Source of the DNA: Vicia villosa
Lineage: Eukaryota > Streptophyta > Magnoliopsida > Fabales > Fabaceae
Reading direction: 5' to 3'
NCBI RefSeq assembly: GCF_029867415.1
Contig: NC_081183.1
Coordinates: 58,726,336-58,790,335, forward strand
Length of the DNA stretch: 64,000 bases
Part shown: positions 44,158 through 53,926 of the stretch, one piece after another
Numbering within the stretch: position 1 is the first letter of the stretch
How the letters are laid out: each line of letters begins with the position of its first letter
Translations under genes and position numbers: made by a program
The notes under the pieces: generated by a model
Told to the model about the DNA's origin: nothing
What the model saw: the letters and a program-made list of their open reading frames with translations, nothing else
The model's database searches: none

Positions 44158-45760
44158 AATTTGCCGTATTTCTTATTTCTTAAATGTACCGTTTATTCGT
44201 CGTACTGTTCAATATAGTATGTAATATTTGTACTGTCAATATTAAATGTTGTACTATTTGTCATAATATTGCTTAATTACTCAGATAATATTTTATGTGT
44301 TTTCTGCCAGTCAAATATTCATTTTTCTGTGCATTAAATGATTTTCAGGGTTATTATCGGTAATTTTGCCCGCATACAGTAAATATTAGTTATTTATTAT
44401 GTCTGTGTTTTTAACAAGTCATGTAAATAACTTTCATTTTTCACATAAAACAAAAACAACAAAAAAGAAAATTAACTTTGACTGTTGATTTTTCACTCTA
44501 ACTGCTACGTCAATACCTGAACAGTCAGTCGACAGCCAAACTGCTGGCAGTACAATTCTCAGTGTTTTGTACCATCAATCAAATCAATCTTTCACAATTC
44601 AAAATTCCAAGATTTTTGTTCTAGAAGTCTTCTGAATATCACGCGATTAGCAGAGACTCAACACTGCACAAAAATCAGGTACGCTTAACTGTCTCCTACA
44701 TAAACAGTCCCTGACTAGGGTTTTCTTGTTTTTACAGGAGAAACAAGTTTTTGAGAGCTCAAATGGATTTCATACACATCCATATATCTCAAAGTACCAT
44801 CATACAAATTTTCAAACTTCAATTCACTCAGACGCACCGTCAGCAGCTCAAACAGTCAACAGACGACCCGTTTGACCAAAAAGTCAACAGACAGTCAAAA
44901 ATGAAATTTTTTGTCAAAGTCCATATTTTGTCAAAGGATTCATCATTTGATCATTGGATGATCATAATTCATCAAGGAAAGATCAAAAATCAACAAAACC
45001 CTAAGATTCAAAATTAGGGTTTTTGCCTGAAAAGTCAACTCAACTTTGACTGATCATAACTCTCTCATCCTTCATCCAAAAAATTCAAACCAAAGCTTAT
45101 TTTGAAGGAAATTCAATTATCTCTCAAATTCCATTGATCCCATGGTCATTGGATTCACCATTTGAAAAATATGATCAAAGACATTACAGGTCATTTTCAA
45201 AGTCAACAAAAAGACACTTTTTTCAAAAGGACACACAAGGAGCATCAAAAATCATTTTGACATGAGACCAAAGGCATTGGTTAGAGGACTCTTTGAGGTT
45301 TCCAAAAAGTGCAAGATCTTCTTCATATGACAAAAATTGAGGGATTTACACCTTGTTGAAGTTGGCTAAATTTTGGAAAATGCATAAAACCAACATTGCT
45401 CAAAAATGCATTTTTTCCAAATGGGGCCAAGTTTTCATGGTTCAAACATCATTTCCATGATATTATGGGCCTCCCACGACCAAGACTAAGCCCATAACAT
45501 TTTTCATCCATTTTTGCTTGATTTTTTCTTATTTTAAGATTAAATTAAAAGGAAAGATGAAAGGATAATGGATAGCTTGTATTCCAAGCATGACTCATCA
45601 ATATGACTCATTCAACTCTGTCTCAAAGCAAAGTACAGCAGAGGAAGAGAAGAAAATCAAGCCATAGTGGCTTAAATGCCAAGCTACATATGTGGAAAAG
45701 TCAAGATTCTAGCAAAAGCACTTATTGCTTTCTAGCTTAGATTTTAAGCACTTCAATGCT

Positions 45761-45768
45761 TATAAATA
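45761..45768 (+). promoter_or_regulatory. Probable main TATA box of LTR D
   Basis: TATAAATA followed by GGCTAGCATACTGCAG and an A-rich leader. It lies downstream of the part shared with LTR C U3, at the position where a U3/R promoter is expected. Confidence 0.5.
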
Positions 45769-48048
45769 GGCTAGCATACTGCAGTAACAAAAGAGACAAG
45801 TTCAGAAGCAAAGCCTTACTCATAATACACTTGTAACCACTTGGAACTTTTTGAAAGAAATTCAAAATTCGAATTTTAGTTTCTAACTAGTTTCAGTTCA
45901 AACAAAGCATTCAAACATCATCTTTGAACACCAATAAACGTATCCCAATCAATTACAAGCCTTGAAGCTCACTAAATCGAGCTATACAGGTCATAATTTG
46001 TTCGAACTTAAATCAATTCGTATCTGGTTATCCACGCATGCTTAACAAGATGTAGACATATAGTTGAGTTTGGTTTGATGTGTAGATCATTTCTGGAAAC
46101 TTAATTGAAGTTTGAACACGTATACACGAAACTACCATTTTAGGGTTCATAGTTTCAAAATTAGGGCTTTCTGAAATAGGCAAAATTAGAGGTTCTAAGT
46201 GGTACCATTGAGTTCGTATGGATCAGACGAATTGAATGGAGGGGTCGCGCCAAATTTATTTTTAGGTTTACCCCTATTCGTTATTTTGCAGGGCATGTAG
46301 CTACAGCAAAAAACCGTCACTAAAACCTTTAGTGACAGTTGCAGGCCTAAGCCAACGGACGGAGGAAGAAGACGAACTCGTGGCAGCCTCTCATTGGCTG
46401 CCCTGCGCGCGTTTGTTTTTTTTTAAATATATGATTCAGTGTTTTGCAGGCTATGTACGTATCATGCTCCCTCGTTTCAGTGACCACATGATCGTTCCAG
46501 TCACATCATCCAACGCTCCAGACAAAGCACTCCTTACCATGGACTCTCAATCCCACCACACCTGATCAGTATCCTTTTTTTTCTATTTTTATTTTAATTT
46601 CTTTGTTAAATTAATTAAAATAGTTTTTAAAAATCCAAAAAATACACAAAAAATATTTTTAGACTTCTAAAATAATATATTATTTTCTGAAATAAAAATA
46701 TTTTATTCTTCTTCAAAATTTCAATATTTTGCATAATTAATTAGTATATATTTATATATTGGCTTTTTAATTATTCTAACCAATCAAAAAATCATAAAAA
46801 AAAATTGTTCTTTATATAAAATATTGTTTATATATTATAAACTAATTTTGTACATATTTTGAATAATTTTCTCTCTAAGTTTTAATTATTTGTATAATTA
46901 TTTGCATAATTATGTATTAATTAACTTAATCAATTTCAAATCAATCCAAAAATTCCAAAAAAATTAGTTTTGTTTTAAAATTAATTAACAAATATTTTGT
47001 ACATATTTTAAACTTAATTTCTAGGTTTAAATTTATTTTTATCTTTTTTCTTCATTTTAATTTAATTAATCAGGCATTAATTATAATTAAAACCAATCAT
47101 AAAAAATCCAAAAAACATGCCTTTTATTTTTCTTGCAATTTAAATTCCTAGATAAATGTATAGGATGTCAAATTCATGTAAATAGGCTAGTTTACATTTC
47201 CTGCACAATCGATGTAATAGCGTAGATTTACTTTCCGCATTTTACATTTCCGCATTTTAATTTCCAGCAAATATAAACTGCGTGTATGTCAAAGATAAAA
47301 TTGAACCGTTAGATCACTAACTTCAAAGATAAAATATCTGAATCCAAACACAATCACACTTGCACCTTTTAAGGTAATCCCTTCTCATTCTTTTCAAAAT
47401 CAAAGTCAAAATTCTACTATTTTGAGTACAAAATCGAACGTTGCGTTTATATCCGGTGAAAGGATAGATTTTTAAAGGAAATAGGATAAAGACCTTACAA
47501 CTCAGGGTAGACCTCCTAGTTTGCTTGCTCAAATCAAAACAAACAAATTCTCATACACTGTTGTTTTTCAAAACAAAACTTTCAAAAAAGACAATACTTT
47601 GTATACATCCAAACACGGATCATTACAAAGTTAACGTTCTTTTCAAAACATCTTTCGAAAGATAAACAAGCATTTTGTATACATCCACACACGGATCATT
47701 ACAAAATTCAATTTACAAAAGTATTTGAAACCACATATGAGCATTCTAAAGCAATTGAAAAGTGATCGAAAAACAAGTGAGCTAAGCAAACTTAAGAGCC
47801 CATGGATAACCATGGATACAAAGGGTGCTAACACCTTCCCTTTGTATAACCTACCCCCTTACCCAGAATTTCTTAAAGGTCTTTTTTCTGTTTCTTTTAT
47901 AAACCTTTCCTTAATTGGATAAAATAAAAAGTCGGTGGCGACTCTGTGAATTTTCAAAAATGCGAAAGCATTAAGCGATAAAAAAGAGTCAGTTCACGTA
48001 TCTCTACAGAACAGAGGTATGGCCCGGGATAAAAAACGGAGGTCCACA

Positions 48049-48210
48049 TGCGCGTATCACTCCAATAGCCCTGGACATGACACGAATGATTGTTGGCCAT
48101 TAAAGAACAAGATCCAGGATATGATCGATGCTGGTGAAATTGAATTCCCTCATCCAAAAACTCCTGTAGTGATCACTGCTCCTATGCCTAATCACGACAA
48201 GATCGATTAA
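48049..48210 (+). pseudogene. Gag zinc-knuckle module, 3' part (after LTR D)
   Basis: Encodes CAYHSNSPGHDTNDC, a Cys-x2-His-x5-His-x4-Cys knuckle, then KNKIQDMIDAGEIEF and a short tail ending at TAA 48208-48210. It is in phase with the second module begun at 42708-43372 if one TGCGC is counted. Alternatively it is the own gag remnant of the element carrying LTR D. No pol follows. Confidence 0.75.
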
Positions 48211-49009
48211 ATGTCTAAAAGGATGAACTTTTAGATCATTAGATTTACTTTCATGCTCAATTTCTATTCTGTTTGTTTATACATTCGAATTATGATAGAC
48301 ATTATCTGTTTTAAACAATCATCATCAGTGCATTGCATAGTTTGTCTTGAATAAATTATTTCGCTATCACTCATCTAAACTGCATCTTTACTTTTCATAT
48401 GTTTTATGATACTCAACTCCTGATAAAGTTGTATACCTTTTGAGGGAGGATGACGAAAACGATACCGCAACTTCATACAGTGTGCTTTTGAACAGACTAT
48501 GCTGACGATGTACAGGCATTGTTTCAATTCCTAAACAGTGGAGATATAAGGATGTTAATCCCTCGTCAACCCCTTTGAGCCTAAGAAGTAGAAGTTTCTT
48601 TCTTGTACTAATTAAAACCCTTGATCATAACCTGGGGCAGGGTAGTTCTCAGTTAATTTGGCTGTGCATTCTATTTTAAGAGAATCATTCAATACACCTT
48701 TCAACAAAGGTTTCAATCACAAGTGTTCATCCACACACATCAAAGAAGTATGGGAGATGCCAATCAAAAGCCAATAATGCTTCATCAATCATTAAGCAAG
48801 GAAGTCAATGTCTTTCAAAGAAAAAATGAATGAAAAAAACATATATACAAAGAAAAGCCTGCTAAATCAAAAATCAAAAAGAAGACTTAGGCAAAAATCA
48901 AGACGTCCCGCTAACTGTAAGCTCAAAATAGACAGTTTAGGCAAAAGTTAGGGATATCAAAAAGATGAAAGAAGAGAAGTCAATAAATTCTTGAACAACA
49001 CAATGTGGT
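48211..49009 (+). other. Element C 3' region, first part, with Ogre-type hairpins
   Basis: No gene; pol is absent. Two hairpins followed by AGGCAAAA words lie at 48862-48890 and 48911-48940, matching the hairpin module at 10046-10190 in Ogre. The region is interrupted at 49010 by element E and resumes at 55753. Confidence 0.75.
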
Positions 49010-50830
49010 TGATAACACGAAAACGTATCACATATTTGGCTTGATTTACATATATTATTTCCCTATTTTATCTTAATTATGTTGCTTTATATTGGTATTA
49101 TGCTGGTATTTTCATTGTTTTAGGTTTTATGTTCGTTTTGAGGGATATTTGTGAAAAGGAAAGAAATGGAGCTAAAATCACTACTATTTGTGCCTAAAAG
49201 ATGGAAAAGGGGTGCTGAAGCAATAAAGGGGTGCAAAGAAGGCCCAATTGAGCAAAGTACAAATCCAGCCCACGTGAAGCTGAAGCCCCCACGTCTCCAA
49301 GTGGGAGACGGTCGTCTCACCCTCCACAAATCAAGGGACGCACGTTCCCATCATCCAAGCCACGTCTCCAAGTGGGAGACGCCCGTCTCCATGCTCCTTG
49401 CCACGTCTCCTCAGAAGACGCACGTCTCCTAAGCCCAAGGGGTGAAGGAGAGCCACGTTAGCTACTTGAGACGTCCGTCTCCACCTCTCCACTATTTTCT
49501 CCACCTTTTTCTCAACTTCCCACGCATGATCTCCACTACTTCTCACATGATGCTGAAAGGAACTTCCATTTCCATTCACTATAAATAGAGGCTGAGCATT
49601 CATTTGAGAGTATCCAAGTTTTAGGCGCGGAAGCGCTGTTCATAGTTTTAGGCATATATTATCACTTTGTAAAAGTGGTAGTTTCTCACATTGAGGAACT
49701 ACCACACTATTAGTTTTAGGCCTACAATTTATGTACTCTTGGATCACAATCTTGCCGACATTATTTCAAAGCTTCATTCAAGTTTCAAGATTTGTTTTGT
49801 TCGTAATTTAATTCAAGTTCGTTTTGTCCGCTTTACTTCCAGGTTTATTTATTTGCAATTATTTTAGTTTCATGTTCTTATAATATTTTTTTATCATTAT
49901 CATTATAATATGGTTAGTAATTATAATTTCATGTTTAATAATTATAATTCCATGTTTAATAATTATAATTTCATGTTTGTTTCTTTAAGTATGTCTGGCT
50001 AATTTATTTAGATGTCGGTATGTAGAGTAATCTAACCGTAGGGATCCGAAATAAATTGGCTTAATTATATTTTATTAACTATCACTTGTTTTTGGTTTGT
50101 ATGTCTAATTTAATTAGTAAGTCTTAAAACCAATAGAGCGAAAGTTTGAGGGTTTAAGACGATCAAAGGTTAAAATCAATAGAGCGAAAGTTTGAGATCT
50201 TTAACTGGATAGTAGACATAGGACATTAGTTTTAAGGATGGCGAAAGCGTATTAAAACTAATTAGAACTTATTTATTTCCAAAAAGTGTTTTTACACCCG
50301 AGTGGGATGGCGAGAGCGTACGTTAGGGATATTAGCATGTTCCGAGTCAACAGAGCGAAAGTTTGAGATTAGGAGATTTAAATAGATAACGACTTCATAA
50401 GGCAAGCATTTTATTAACTATGTTGTTTTCAAAAAGCGTTTCTAAATCTGGTGGGATGGCGAAAGCGTACATTAAGAGTTAGGATCGTAGTCTGAATCAA
50501 TAGAGCGAGAGTTTGAGAGGAGGACTTTTAAATAACATAGTTAGTAAAGATCTTTGATTTAATTAGAATCTGGCCAATGGAACTTCGGATCACCTAAGTT
50601 AGATGAAATACATACTGATATCCGCTTATTATTATATTCTTAGAATAAATATTTTTAGTTTCCCCATTTATAAAAAAAACCCAAATATCATTAGCCTTAG
50701 CTTTACATAGTAACTTTAGATAACGGTAGGTCGATTTATAGTCCCTGTGGATTCGATATCTTTTAAAACTACACGACACGACTGTGCACTTGCAGTTATC
50801 CCGACTAATAGACACGCAAAGTCGCGATCA
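49010..50830 (+). repeat. Element E 5' LTR
   Basis: TATA box TATAAATA at 49580-49587. A GC-rich island of CGTCTC/GAGACG words is at about 49285-49480. In the R/U5 part two alternating motifs, CAATAGAGCGAAAGTTTGAG and GGGATGGCGAAAGCGTA, recur seven times between 50131 and 50517. No gene. Confidence 0.95.
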
Positions 50831-50836
50831 AGTTTT

Positions 50837-50854
50837 TGGCGCCGTTGCCGGGGA
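50837..50854 (+). promoter_or_regulatory. Element E primer binding site (tRNA-Asp)
   Basis: TGGCGCCGTTGCCGGGGA, six bases after the LTR. It is the exact complement of the 3' end of plant tRNA-Asp(GUC), as known for Athila elements. Confidence 0.92.
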
Positions 50855-50934
50855 CTATTCAAGTCGATATCGTAACTCGCTGTTACACCGTAGAGACTAA
50901 GGCATTTTTTTCTTCTTTCTTTTCATTTACTACT

Positions 50935-52569
50935 ATGTATCACCCAAACTTTTTCTATAACCCCCACTCCCAGTATTTCGAGGAATCACCTGGATCCTAT
51001 AAATCCGATCTCGAAATACTATTGGAGAATTTCAATGCTGCGCCACCAATTCATTCTCACCCAAATTACCTCTGCAACTCCCAATCTCAACATTTCGAGA
51101 AACCACAAGAAACTTACAATCCAAACCTCGAAACATTAATTGGGGATTACAATTCGACACTAGCTTATACTCAACCGAATTCCTTCTATAATCACCAATC
51201 CCAACATTTTGAGGAACCACAAGAATTTTATTCCAACCAAACCTATCCTCAACCGAATTTCCTCTACGATCACCACAATCAATATTTCGAGGAGTCGCCA
51301 AAATCCCATAAATCCGACCTCGAAATAATAATGGAAAATTTTAATGAAACATCTATGATGACAAGGCACTTTGTGGAAACACAAAATGCGACGCCGACCT
51401 ACTTCGAGGAACCACAAGAATCCTATAACTCTAACCTTGAGGCATTAATAGAGGATTTCGATGCAACTCAAACTTATCATCAACCAAATTTCCTCTACGA
51501 TCACCACGCCCAACATTTCGAGGAGTCACAAGATTATCATAAATCCAACCTCGAAATCCTAATGGAGGAATTCATTAAAGCACAAACTCTCTCTAGGCTA
51601 GAATCTATGATGACGAAGCACTTTGAGGAAACGCAAAATGGAACGCAAGATCCCTTTGAAGAACCTCAAGAATCCCATAATTTTAACTTCGAAACATCAA
51701 TGGAGGATCCCGACGAGACGCTAACTCACTCTAGATTAGAAGCCATGATGGAGCACTTTGTAGAGACACAAACCGTTCAAAACCAAGAGTTTATCAAACA
51801 AAATCTTCAAAACAATGAAACCCTTAGGCAACTGACCACTATGGTTGAGTCCCTCGCGACTCACAACATGGCATTAGAAACTCAAATCTCCCAACTTAAA
51901 CAAAAGTCGCTAGGACACTTACTTGAGGAGTATATGGAATCAACTATTAGTGAAGAACAAATTGAAATTCCTGAGGAGAGTGATAATGAGATTGAGGAGA
52001 TTGATTATGAGATTGAGAAGATTGATGATGTGGTTGAGAAGAGTTCTAGTGAGAAAAGAGTGGAGATTGACAAAAATCCACCAACACAAACTGAAAGAGA
52101 GGTTGTAGAAGAGGTAGAGAGGGAAGCACCTATTATTATTCCTTTTCCCTATACCCCACCGATTTCTTTCCCGCAAAGTTTTATGGAAGCTAAGGTAGAC
52201 TCCAAATCCATAATGTATGTGAAGGTATCAGAAAATACCAACACTAATGCACCCTTATTTGAAGTCTTGCATAAAAAAAGAAATTTAGACGACCATGAAA
52301 CTAAGGATATCATTAGTGATAAGAGGGTAAGGTTAACCTTTGAGGTGGTGGATAATATCACTAAGCCCGAACTCGAAAAGCTGATACTTAGGATCGATCC
52401 AGAACCGCCACCACGATTTCAAAAGAATGAACCACCCCACAGAAGAAAGAAAAGAAAAGGTGAGGGATATGTGAGATGGCTTGATAAGTGGCCATGGAAA
52501 ACGAGGATTACTAAAAGTTCAACCAAGGAGTCATTCTCGAGAGACCAACTTGAGTGCTTGCACTCTTAA
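50935..52569 (+). CDS. Element E repeat-containing acidic protein (544 aa)
   Basis: I start at ATG 50935 (MYHPNFF), because the open frame further upstream only reads through the primer site. The first 300 residues are built from imperfect repeats of roughly 40 residues with PNFLYDHHxQHFEEPQE and SNLEILMEEF-like words. Then follow a coiled coil near 305-350 (ETQISQLKQ) and an acidic stretch rich in EIEEIDYEIEKID. A Pro-rich segment (PFPYTPPISFPQSF) weakly recalls the linker between Gag and protease of Athila. The end is basic (RRKKRKGEGYVRW). No capsid core, zinc knuckle or protease is seen. It is probably a strongly derived gag-linker product; function unknown. Confidence 0.75.
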   Translation: MYHPNFFYNPHSQYFEESPGSYKSDLEILLENFNAAPPIHSHPNYLCNSQSQHFEKPQETYNPNLETLIGDYNSTLAYTQPNSFYNHQSQHFEEPQEFYSNQTYPQPNFLYDHHNQYFEESPKSHKSDLEIIMENFNETSMMTRHFVETQNATPTYFEEPQESYNSNLEALIEDFDATQTYHQPNFLYDHHAQHFEESQDYHKSNLEILMEEFIKAQTLSRLESMMTKHFEETQNGTQDPFEEPQESHNFNFETSMEDPDETLTHSRLEAMMEHFVETQTVQNQEFIKQNLQNNETLRQLTTMVESLATHNMALETQISQLKQKSLGHLLEEYMESTISEEQIEIPEESDNEIEEIDYEIEKIDDVVEKSSSEKRVEIDKNPPTQTEREVVEEVEREAPIIIPFPYTPPISFPQSFMEAKVDSKSIMYVKVSENTNTNAPLFEVLHKKRNLDDHETKDIISDKRVRLTFEVVDNITKPELEKLILRIDPEPPPRFQKNEPPHRRKKRKGEGYVRWLDKWPWKTRITKSSTKESFSRDQLECLHS

Positions 52570-52904
52570 GCCGTCGAGCTATCGACGTTAAACAAAGCGC
52601 TGCGTGGGAGGCAACCCACGAGTTTTCAGTTTAATGTTTTCCTTTTATCGTTTGAACTTGCAGATAATAAAGATATGGATCACTTGTCACGTCTCGGCCA
52701 TATCTAGGCGAAAAATCTATAGACGATCATCTCAAAGATGAATGGGTCTCCACGCACATTCCTACGAGTGTTGCTGCTGGTGGTGACACCATTGATGAGC
52801 ATGATAGGAGAAGATATTTCCTCCGGACGCGGAGCAGATTTGGTTGTGATAGCCCGCCGGTAGCATCCATATAGGTTCTGTCTTTTCTTCTCCACCTTGG
52901 ATCG

Positions 52905-52945
52905 AAACATTGAGGACAATGTTTGGTTTAAGTGTGGGGGAGAAG
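52905..52945 (+). promoter_or_regulatory. Internal hairpin plus polypurine module of element E
   Basis: A perfect 8-bp hairpin AAACATTG / CAATGTTT with loop AGGA, then AGTGTGGGGGAGAAG. It is the counterpart of 16711-16749 in element A and of the terminal tract at 53887-53926. Confidence 0.55.
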
Positions 52946-53452
52946 CTTTACCGCTTTCATTTGTTGCTTTATTGTTTTCTAGTTATGTTGTCAAGTCTTT
53001 ATATATGATTTTCTGTTGTTATCGAATTTCCCCAAAAATTTGAAAATTTTAACCTCCAACAAAAATTTGAATTTTGACGCATGGCATACACACTCTGAAA
53101 GTATAGAGGTTGTCACACTTTAGGCATTGTTAGAAAGACTTGGAGATGTTTCAACAACATCGATACCGTCCTGACACCCTAAACCCCCTCATTATGTGAT
53201 ATTAATTTGAATGCCCATTATGTCGAGACCTTAGGATAAAGTTTTCAAAGTAGCTCTTAAGTAGTTTATATTAGCAGTCGGCACCATCTTAAGCACAAAC
53301 TACGTAGGGAGTCGATGAATATAAGTGAATGATCCTGTTTTTAATATATAAATGTTTTGATTGAAAAATAACCTTCTAAGTTAGGTGACCCTCACACGGT
53401 CATTGAGCCCAACGGTTGTTAAGCCAATAAGGATTTAATAATTAGCACCCAC

Positions 53453-53525
53453 TGTTGGTTGGCCTAGAGGTCACTGGTACTGGGCTTGGTAGGGTGGACT
53501 ACGGTCCGATCCCCCGCAACCGCAG
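53453..53525 (+). other. tRNA-like module in element E 3' UTR
   Basis: TGGCCTAGAGG (53460-53470) resembles an A box and GGTCCGATCCC (53503-53513) a B box; the 43-nt spacing is close to that of a tRNA gene. GTTG and CAAC could form part of an acceptor stem. Other arms pair poorly. tRNA-derived at most. Confidence 0.45.
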
Positions 53526-53886
53526 TTGGGAAAGATGGGGCTTCGCCATTTAAAAAACCAGAACCCCGTGCTAAAGAAAAGAAAAGGATCATAGTCGCTA
53601 ACCGATTTCCCCTACTATGTGAGTGTACGGATAACGGGCTTAATGTGATTGCGCTTGAATGAAAAGGAGCGAAAGAAAAACGAGAGATATAGGTTGAGTT
53701 ATAATGGCATAACTCGAATTGGTTTGTATAAGGAGGGAGTTTTTGAACATTGTGTCGTTACGGTATCCTTGGTGTTGATATCTATTTCCTATCGATGTAA
53801 CATTTGCCTAACATAAATATGATTAGGAGTCGTGTCATGCCCTTGTTTCGAATCTTGCTTAATCATTTTCTTTTACCGTGTGGTTG

Positions 53887-53926
53887 ATTGCTTGAGGACA
53901 AGCAATGGTTTAAGTGTGGGGGTATT
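53887..53926 (+). promoter_or_regulatory. Element E polypurine tract with upstream hairpin
   Basis: A perfect 8-bp hairpin ATTGCTTG / CAAGCAAT (loop AGGA), then TAAGTGTGGGGGTATT abutting the 3' LTR at 53927. Confidence 0.85.

Larger units (their letters stand above)
43373..48048 (+). mobile_element. LTR D: solo (or 5') Ogre-like LTR inside element C gag
   Basis: Starts TGTTATACCCCAA and reaches a canonical LTR-like end CTCTACA at 48008, followed by 40 more bases to ...GGTCCACA at 48048. The word TGCGC occurs immediately before 43373 and immediately after 48048, as a 5-bp target duplication would. Much of the right two thirds resembles LTR C (TCAAAAGGACACACAA, the U5 motif at 47823-47844). 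The first 1.3 kb contains an extra segment with its own TATA box and small ORF. A second TATAAATA at 45761-45768 is at the position expected for the LTR promoter. Confidence 0.8.
52570..53926 (+). other. Element E 3' untranslated region
   Basis: About 1.36 kb without a gene. It contains a CGTGGG/CCCACG stem-loop with an AGGCAA loop (52603-52620) soon after the stop, an internal hairpin-polypurine module (52905-52945), a tRNA-like module (53453-53525) and the terminal tract. Confidence 0.8.

Noticed and set aside
44678..44738. Mini intron with GTACGC donor and TTTTTACAG acceptor in LTR D
   Set aside because: About 60 nt, short for plants, and no coding exons on either side.
49285..49480. GAGACG cluster as a cloning or vector artefact
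   Set aside because: It is present in both LTRs of a well-bounded element and has no vector-like context.
50836..50934. Upstream extension of the element E ORF
   Set aside because: It begins within the tRNA-Asp primer site; the ATG at 50935 starts the repeat protein.
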